Shown here: one piece after another, positions 42,240-46,756 of the stretch | Layout: every line of letters begins with the position of its first letter | How positions within the stretch are numbered: the stretch's first letter is position 1 | Source: Polyangiaceae bacterium | Lineage (GTDB): Bacteria; Myxococcota_A; Polyangia; Polyangiales; Polyangiaceae | DNA: 46,756 bases | NCBI GenBank assembly: GCA_025936045.1 | Contig: JAICUB010000049.1 | Span: 1-46,756, forward strand | Direction: 5' to 3' | Program-made: the position numbers and the translations under genes | The notes under the pieces: generated by a model | Told to the model about the DNA's origin: nothing | The model's input: only the letters and a program-made list of their open reading frames with translations | The model's database searches: none

Positions 42240-43559
42240 ATGGTTCGCAAGTGGAAGCTCGGTGCAACCGGTACGGCGCTCCTCGCGTCGGCTTTCGTCA
42301 TCGTTGCTTGCTCGAGCAAGAGCGACGACGACGACACTAACGGCAGCGCGGCCAAAGGCGGAACCGGTGCCAGCGGCGGCTCCGCTGGAACGGGTACGGC
42401 CGGCAAAGGTGGGACCGGTACCGGAGGCACGGGTGGCTCCACCGGCGGCACCGGCGGCTCCACGACGGGTGGCACCGGCGGCTCCACGGGCGGCGGCGCG
42501 GGCATGGCGAGCGGCGGTATGAGCGGCGGCGCAGGCGCGTCCGGCTTCGCGTGTACGGCTCCGCCGACGGCGAGCTGTGACAGCTGGCAGGAGTGGGGTC
42601 CGTGCACCCTGATGTCCGGCGGCTCGTGCGCGACCTTCACGAACGGCATGTTCGGAGGCGGCCTCTACGTGTACCCCGACCCGACGAGCAGCATGACGAA
42701 CACGAAAGCGACGGTCGTGTTCGACGGCTCCGATCCGACCAAGTTGCACATCACGGGCATGGTGTCGGACTACTCGGGATTCGGCCTTTATCTCAACGGG
42801 TGTTCCGACCTCTCGGCGTATTCGAGCGTCACCTTCACCCTCACGGGCACCTCGGCCTCGCCGACGCCGAACACCGCGACCTTCGACGTTCATTCGAACG
42901 AGGACACGCCGGTCGATTCGGCGAACAAGCACGGCAGTTGCCCGGGTATGTGGGGCAACGGCTGCACCGCTCCGAACAAGGGCGTTACCATCAACGGCAC
43001 GCCGACGACCGTCGCGTTTGCCGACCTCGCCGGTGGCGCACCGGCGGCGAAGCTCGACAGCAAGCAAATCCTCGGCTTCGAATGGCAGCTCCCCTGGACA
43101 GCCGGAGGGACGCCGTACGCCATCGACATCACTCTCTCGAACCTCACGATGGGTCACGACACGATGTCGTCCAGCGGGGGTGGTAGCGGCGGCATGGGTG
43201 CCGGCGGCGCGAGCTCCGGCGGCGCGAGCTCCGGTGGCGCAAGCTCCGGTGGCGCAAGCTCCGGCGGCGCGAGCTCCGGTGGCGCGAGCTCCGGTGGCGC
43301 GCCCGCGGGCGGCATGGCGGGCTCGGGCACCGGTGGTGCGGCGAACGACGCCGTGACCCCGATCCAGTGCACGATGACCGCGATGGGCGGCATGGGTGCC
43401 GGTGGCGCGAGCTCCGGCGGCGCCAGCTCCGGCGGCGCGAGCTCCGGTGGCGCGAGCTCCGGTGGCGCGAGCTCCGGTGGCGCGAGCTCCGGCGGCAACG
43501 GCGGTCGCAGCGGCGGCGGCCGCGGCGGTCGTGCCAACGCAGGCGCGGCGGGCCAGTAA
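42240..43559 (+). CDS. Gly/Ser-repeat lipoprotein with carbohydrate-binding-like domain
   Basis: 439 residues from ATG 42240, seven bases after GGAGG (the ATG at 42234 is only one base from it). The lipobox Cys is at 24 (FVIVAC). A Gly/Thr linker precedes a globular domain of about 180 residues (SCDSWQEWGPC, ATVVFDGSDPTKLHITGMV, GFGLYLNGCSDLSAYSSVTF, ILGFEWQLPW) resembling a galactose-binding/jelly-roll carbohydrate-binding fold. Two blocks of six GGASS repeats flank a short GAPAGGMAGSG segment and a stretch with VTPIQCTMT. The repeats end in an Arg/Gly tail. Probably cell-surface. The domain match is by fold pattern only. Confidence 0.75.
   Translation: MVRKWKLGATGTALLASAFVIVACSSKSDDDDTNGSAAKGGTGASGGSAGTGTAGKGGTGTGGTGGSTGGTGGSTTGGTGGSTGGGAGMASGGMSGGAGASGFACTAPPTASCDSWQEWGPCTLMSGGSCATFTNGMFGGGLYVYPDPTSSMTNTKATVVFDGSDPTKLHITGMVSDYSGFGLYLNGCSDLSAYSSVTFTLTGTSASPTPNTATFDVHSNEDTPVDSANKHGSCPGMWGNGCTAPNKGVTINGTPTTVAFADLAGGAPAAKLDSKQILGFEWQLPWTAGGTPYAIDITLSNLTMGHDTMSSSGGGSGGMGAGGASSGGASSGGASSGGASSGGASSGGASSGGAPAGGMAGSGTGGAANDAVTPIQCTMTAMGGMGAGGASSGGASSGGASSGGASSGGASSGGASSGGNGGRSGGGRGGRANAGAAGQ
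43203..43292 (+). repeat. Six 15-bp repeats encoding GGASS, block A
   Basis: Six head-to-tail copies of GGCGGCGCGAGCTCC and close variants. Mostly synonymous third-base differences separate the copies, so the peptide repeat is kept. Confidence 0.95.
43401..43490 (+). repeat. Six 15-bp repeats encoding GGASS, block B
   Basis: A second six-copy array of the same unit (GGTGGCGCGAGCTCC), 108 bases after block A and preceded by the same GGMGA lead-in, suggesting a segmental duplication. Confidence 0.95.
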
Positions 43560-43582
43560 GCTCTAGCGCCCCGTCGAAGAGT

Positions 43583-43621
43583 CGAGCCACGCGGGACCTC
43601 TCGCGTGGCTCGATTCGTTTT
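43583..43621 (+). terminator. Rho-independent terminator
   Basis: CGAGCCACGCG-ggacctct-CGCGTGGCTCG forms a perfect 11-bp stem followed by ATTCGTTTT. It lies 23 bases after the Gly/Ser lipoprotein stop and may also serve the convergent cytochrome gene. Confidence 0.85.
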
Positions 43622-43651
43622 GTGCGCGCGCAACGAGCGGGGTCGCGCGCC

Positions 43652-44677
43652 TCAGCGCGCGCGCGTCCAGCCACGCTCGCGGTACGTCGGACCGACCTCG
43701 TTGTGCACCGTCGGGAGCGTCCGCAAGTAGCGATACACGGAGCGCAAGTCGGCGTCCGTCGTGTTCAGCGCGAAGCTCTCCCACGGCATCGCGGACGCAC
43801 CGAAGAGCCGGCCCTTGCGCATGCGCGCGAGAAACTCGTCTTCGCCGAGCTGTCCGGTGCGGCCGGTCATGGGATCCGCGGTGAGGTTCGGCGCGACGAA
43901 CTCCTTGTCGGGCTCCGAGCCATGGCTGCGATCCGGCAAGGAGCCGCCTGCTTTCGGCCCGATCGGCTGGAGCGTCATCGGATCGGTCGCGGTATGGCAG
44001 GCGACGCACGAGCTCACGTGCTCGGCGAGGTATTCACCGCGCTCTACGCTCGGCTCGGCCGAGGCGGCGACGCCGTGCGGACCGCCGCCGTTGCGCGGCG
44101 AGAGGTGAAACAACGGGAGCACCGATTTGGCGACCGCGCTCCACGAGCCGGCCGGGACGCTCTTCGCGACGGGCGGGACCGAGAGCAGGTACGAGACGAC
44201 GGCGCGGAGATCGTCGTCGGACAGATCGGCCGAGGCAGCGCGCATGATGACCGATAAGCGGCCGTCCGCGAGCACGCCTGTGCGAATGACGCGTCCGAGC
44301 TCGGCGGGCGAGCGCGAGCCGATGCCCGTGCGCGCGTCCGGCGTCAGATTCGCGGCGTACGTCTTCCCGAGCGGGCCGAGGTCGAACTCGAGCCCGCCCG
44401 TGAGCGGCAGGTTCGGATCGCGATCGAGCTCCGGCTGCCCGCGCTCGGCGCGGCCGTGGCATTGCACGCAGTGCGCCGGTCCGTGCGTGAGGTAGCGCCC
44501 GCGCTCGATCAGCGCGGGCTCGCGGCTCGGCGTGACGCTCGGGTAGGGCGTGTCCTTGAAGGTGAGGCGGCGATCGGCCGTTGCGACGCCATAGGCTGCA
44601 AACGCCGCGACGCCCGCAATGCTCACGCCTGCCACGCCGAGCACGCCGAGCGCGATCTTCTTGAACGAGAGCTGCAT
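43652..44677 (-). CDS. Membrane-anchored diheme cytochrome c
   Basis: 341 residues. An N-terminal uncleaved or signal helix (KKIALGVLGVAGVSIAGVAAFAAYGV) precedes two cytochrome c domains with CVQCH (70-74) and CVACH (224-228). Distal Met candidates are in LSVIMRAAS and ASAMPWESF. Each domain ends with DDDLRAVVSYLLSVP or DADLRSVYRYLRTLP, the usual C-terminal helix. It functions in periplasmic electron transfer. No partner oxidase gene is adjacent. It is divergent from mscL. Confidence 0.9.
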   Translation of the reverse strand: MQLSFKKIALGVLGVAGVSIAGVAAFAAYGVATADRRLTFKDTPYPSVTPSREPALIERGRYLTHGPAHCVQCHGRAERGQPELDRDPNLPLTGGLEFDLGPLGKTYAANLTPDARTGIGSRSPAELGRVIRTGVLADGRLSVIMRAASADLSDDDLRAVVSYLLSVPPVAKSVPAGSWSAVAKSVLPLFHLSPRNGGGPHGVAASAEPSVERGEYLAEHVSSCVACHTATDPMTLQPIGPKAGGSLPDRSHGSEPDKEFVAPNLTADPMTGRTGQLGEDEFLARMRKGRLFGASAMPWESFALNTTDADLRSVYRYLRTLPTVHNEVGPTYRERGWTRAR

Positions 44678-44751
44678 GCGCGGAGACGGACGCTACACCG
44701 GCGCGGCCGCGGCCTGAAATTCGTTTGGCGAGCACAACGAGAGTCCGCCCT

Positions 44752-44761
44752 GTACTAGACT
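44752..44761 (+). promoter_or_regulatory. Candidate -10 element upstream of mscL
   Basis: GTACTAGACT, with TAGACT as the -10-like hexamer, 44 bases before the mscL ATG. The identical decamer occurs before the acyl-CoA ligase (27530-27539). No good -35 box is visible at the normal distance. Confidence 0.3.
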
Positions 44762-44805
44762 CGGCCGCCCCCCAGGCGGCCGTCCGCCGACGAGTCGAGG
44801 CTTTC

Positions 44806-45252
44806 ATGGCGTTCATCGAGGATTTCAAGAAATTCGCGTTCAAAGGCAACGTCATCGATCTCGCCGTCGGCGTCGTCATCGGCGCGGCCTTCGGCAAGAT
44901 CGTCTCCTCGCTCGTGGCGGATCTGGTGATGCCGCTCGTCGCCCTCGTCCTGCCGAGCGGCGACTGGCGCAGTCACGGCTTCGTGCTCAAGCACGCCGCC
45001 GACGCCAAGGACGACGTCATCCTCAAATACGGCGACTTCCTCGGCGCGGTACTCGACTTCTTCGTGGTGGCGGTGGCGCTCTTCGTCATCGTCAGCCGCA
45101 TCGTCAAAGCGGCTGAAGCTCGCTTCGCGGGTCCGACGACGTCGGAAGCGCCGACGAACCGTGAGTGCCCGCTCTGCTGCGAGACGGTGCCCGCCAAGGC
45201 CAAACGCTGCAAGTTCTGCACGAGCGAGCTCACGCCCGTCGTTCCGGCCTAG
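44806..45252 (+). CDS. mscL: Large-conductance mechanosensitive channel with C-terminal zinc ribbon
   Basis: 148 residues. The MscL part begins MAFIEDFKKFAFKGNVIDLAVG, then TM1 (about 15-45, VVIGAAFGKIVSSLVADLVMP) and TM2 (about 76-100, GDFLGAVLDFFVVAVALFVI). The pore opens under membrane tension and releases osmolytes. After TM2 the usual cytoplasmic helix is replaced by a linker and a zinc-ribbon-like tail: CPLCCETVPAKAKRCKFC with Cys at 121, 124, 125, 135 and 138. Such MscL-ribbon proteins exist in other bacteria, but the ribbon's role is unclear. The trehalose operon in the same window also concerns osmotic stress. Confidence 0.95.
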   Translation: MAFIEDFKKFAFKGNVIDLAVGVVIGAAFGKIVSSLVADLVMPLVALVLPSGDWRSHGFVLKHAADAKDDVILKYGDFLGAVLDFFVVAVALFVIVSRIVKAAEARFAGPTTSEAPTNRECPLCCETVPAKAKRCKFCTSELTPVVPA

Positions 45253-45523
45253 TTCAGCGCGCGCCGTTCGCGCTTACGTCTGTCGAGCGCGTGACGTGTG
45301 CCACTCGAGCTCTCGTCCGGCTGAAACTTTGGAGCACGTCCTAGTGCGTCATCAGGCACTTGTGTGTGTCGGCTAGGTGGCCGGCAGCGTTTCGGTGTGG
45401 CGATTGGGATCGAGACACTTACGAAACAATCCCGAAAAAAAGGCTCGGGTACGCGGTATGTCCTACAGCACTCGGGCGGCGCCCTCGGCCGCTCTCGGCT
45501 CGCAATAAGACAAGGAACGAAAG
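45253..45523. promoter_or_regulatory. Leader region of the type III glutamine synthetase gene
   Basis: 271 bases between mscL and glnN. Features seen: a short GCGCG/CGCGC hairpin after mscL, GGGAT and ATCCC flanking 18 bases (around 45408-45435), an A-rich stretch CCCGAAAAAAAGG, and the Shine-Dalgarno AAGGA at 45511-45515. No NtrC/sigma-54 box is recognised. Confidence 0.35.
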
Positions 45524-46756
45524 ATGAGCGGCAATACCCAGCGCGTGCAGGCGATTTCCGAGTTGGCCGTGACCCGGCCTCCCGTGGTTCCCCCCGGCCT
45601 CTCCGACCCGGAGAAGCTCTTCGGTAGCGACGTCTTCGGCTACTCGGCGATGGAGAAGTACCTCCCGAAGGACGTCTTCAAGTCGCTCAAGCACACCATC
45701 GAGAAGGGCCAAGCTCTCGATCCCAAGGTCGCCGACGTCGTCGCTGCCGCGATGAAGGAGTGGGCGATGGCCAAGGGCGCCACGCACTACGCCCACATCT
45801 TCCAGCCGCTCACGGGTGCCACGGCCGAGAAGCACGATAGCTTCCTCGGTCCCGACAACAAGGGCGGCGCCATCGCCGAGTTCGCCGGCAAGTTCCTGGT
45901 CCAGGGCGAGCCCGACGCGTCGAGCTTCCCGAGTGGCGGCATCCGCGTGACGTGGGAAGCACGTGGCTACACCGCCTGGGACGTCACGAGCTTCGCGTAC
46001 GTCATCGGCGGCACGCTCTGCATCCCCACGGCGTTCGTCTCCTGGACGGGTGAGGCGCTCGACAAGAAGACCCCGCTGCTCCGCTCGATGCAGGCCCTCA
46101 ACACGCAGGCCCAGCGCATCCTGAAGCTCTTCGGTCACGAGAAGACGGCGCCGGTCGTCTCCTACGCGGGTGCCGAGCAGGAGTACTTCCTGATCGACAA
46201 GCGCTTCTACTTCCAGCGCTCGGATCTCTTGCTCGCCGGCCGCACGCTCTTCGGCGCGAAGCCCGCGAAGGGTCAGGAGTTCGAGGACCAGTACTTCGGT
46301 GTCATCCCGGACCGCGTCCTAGCGTTCATGCAAGAGGTCGAGAAGGATCTCTTCAAGCTCGGCGTCCCGGTGAAGACCCGTCACAACGAGGTCGCTCCGA
46401 GCCAGTTCGAAATCGCGCCGGTGTTCGAGAGCGCGAACGTCGCGGCCGATCACCAGCAGCTCATCATGACCACGCTCAAGCGCGTGGCCGAGCGCCTCGG
46501 CCTCGTCTGCCTCCTGCACGAGAAGCCGTTCGCCGGCGTCAACGGCTCCGGCAAGCACGTAAACTTCTCGTTCGGTAACTCGACGCAGGGCAACCTGCTC
46601 GACCCGGGCGACACGCCGCACGACAACGCGCAGTTCCTCGTGTTCTGTTCGGCCATCATCCGCGCCGTTCACCGCCACGGCGGCCTCTTGCGCGCGGCCA
46701 TCGCGTCGGCCAACAACGATCACCGCCTCGGCGCCAACGAAGCTCCGCCCGCGATC
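45524..46756 (+). CDS. glnN: Glutamine synthetase type III (GlnN), N-terminal 411 codons, truncated by window end
   Basis: The ATG at 45524 with AAGGA nine bases upstream opens a frame that runs to the window edge: 411 residues of the ~700-730 usual for GSIII. It begins MSGNTQRVQAISELAVTRPP and shows FGSDVFGYSAMEKYLPKDVFK, the GSIII-specific N-terminal region, SFPSGGIRVTWEARGYTAWD and TLCIPTAFVSWTGEALDKK. It then shows the catalytic segments GAEQEYFLID (metal Glu), RHNEVAPSQFEIAPVFE, HEKPFAGVNGSGKHVNFSF and ANNDHRLGANEAPPAI. It makes glutamine from glutamate and ammonia, with a dodecameric GSIII architecture. Confidence 0.96.
   Translation, partial: MSGNTQRVQAISELAVTRPPVVPPGLSDPEKLFGSDVFGYSAMEKYLPKDVFKSLKHTIEKGQALDPKVADVVAAAMKEWAMAKGATHYAHIFQPLTGATAEKHDSFLGPDNKGGAIAEFAGKFLVQGEPDASSFPSGGIRVTWEARGYTAWDVTSFAYVIGGTLCIPTAFVSWTGEALDKKTPLLRSMQALNTQAQRILKLFGHEKTAPVVSYAGAEQEYFLIDKRFYFQRSDLLLAGRTLFGAKPAKGQEFEDQYFGVIPDRVLAFMQEVEKDLFKLGVPVKTRHNEVAPSQFEIAPVFESANVAADHQQLIMTTLKRVAERLGLVCLLHEKPFAGVNGSGKHVNFSFGNSTQGNLLDPGDTPHDNAQFLVFCSAIIRAVHRHGGLLRAAIASANNDHRLGANEAPPAI

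Overview
The window is GC-rich with very strong third-position GC bias. It carries many secreted lipoproteins whose lipobox cysteine is followed by a Gly/Ser/Ala-rich linker, large multidomain fusion enzymes, a sensor kinase and several c-type cytochromes. Together these point to a myxobacterium, most likely of the Sorangium/Polyangium type (inference from style, not from a marker gene). There is no rRNA operon, no complete tRNA and no CRISPR array.

Layout, left to right. (1) 1-1655: the tail of an unidentified gene overlapping an RCC1-repeat lipoprotein. (2) 1779-2845, minus strand: a degraded integration scar. It holds a frameshifted HTH gene, a small companion ORF, the 5' half of a tRNA-Leu and the C-terminal 39 codons of a tyrosine recombinase, abutting the stop codon of a GAF/PAS sensor kinase (2842-4956). 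(3) 5000-11584, minus: a heavy-metal (probably Cu/Ag) RND efflux operon consisting of a small Cys-rich exported protein, a TolC-type channel, an adaptor with two metal-binding CPMHP/CGMN modules, and a CusA-type pump. (4) 11677-13482: a small exported protein and a YncE-like beta-propeller. (5) 13520-25821, minus: a four-gene trehalose operon with start/stop overlaps at every junction, encoding TreX-TreY, TreZ, OtsA-OtsB and TreS-maltokinase. Three of the four products are fusions, so all three main bacterial trehalose routes lie on one transcript. (6) 25993-27349: a small low-complexity protein and an orphan DNA methyltransferase. (7) 27622-37744: organic-acid and aromatic catabolism. An acyl-CoA ligase overlaps a citryl-CoA-lyase-like protein, followed by a GST, a VOC protein and a diheme lipoprotein. 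Then comes a 981-residue triple fusion of maleylacetate reductase, MhqD-like hydrolase and homogentisate-dioxygenase-like cupin, preceded by a beta-keto acid cleavage enzyme. (8) 37818-43559: envelope proteins (a putative barrel, a VWA lipoprotein, a duplicated six-cysteine lipoprotein and a Gly/Ser-repeat lipoprotein) with a SAM methyltransferase among them. (9) 43652-46756: a diheme cytochrome, MscL with an added zinc ribbon, and the first 411 codons of a type III glutamine synthetase that runs off the window.

The most interesting item is the triple fusion plus its upstream BKACE enzyme. Ring opening, hydrolysis and reduction to 3-oxoadipate could sit on one chain, and BKACE could cleave 3-oxoadipate to acetoacetate and succinyl-CoA without the usual transferase/thiolase pair. 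This route is an inference from family chemistry. The trehalose operon and the integration scar are the next most informative structures.
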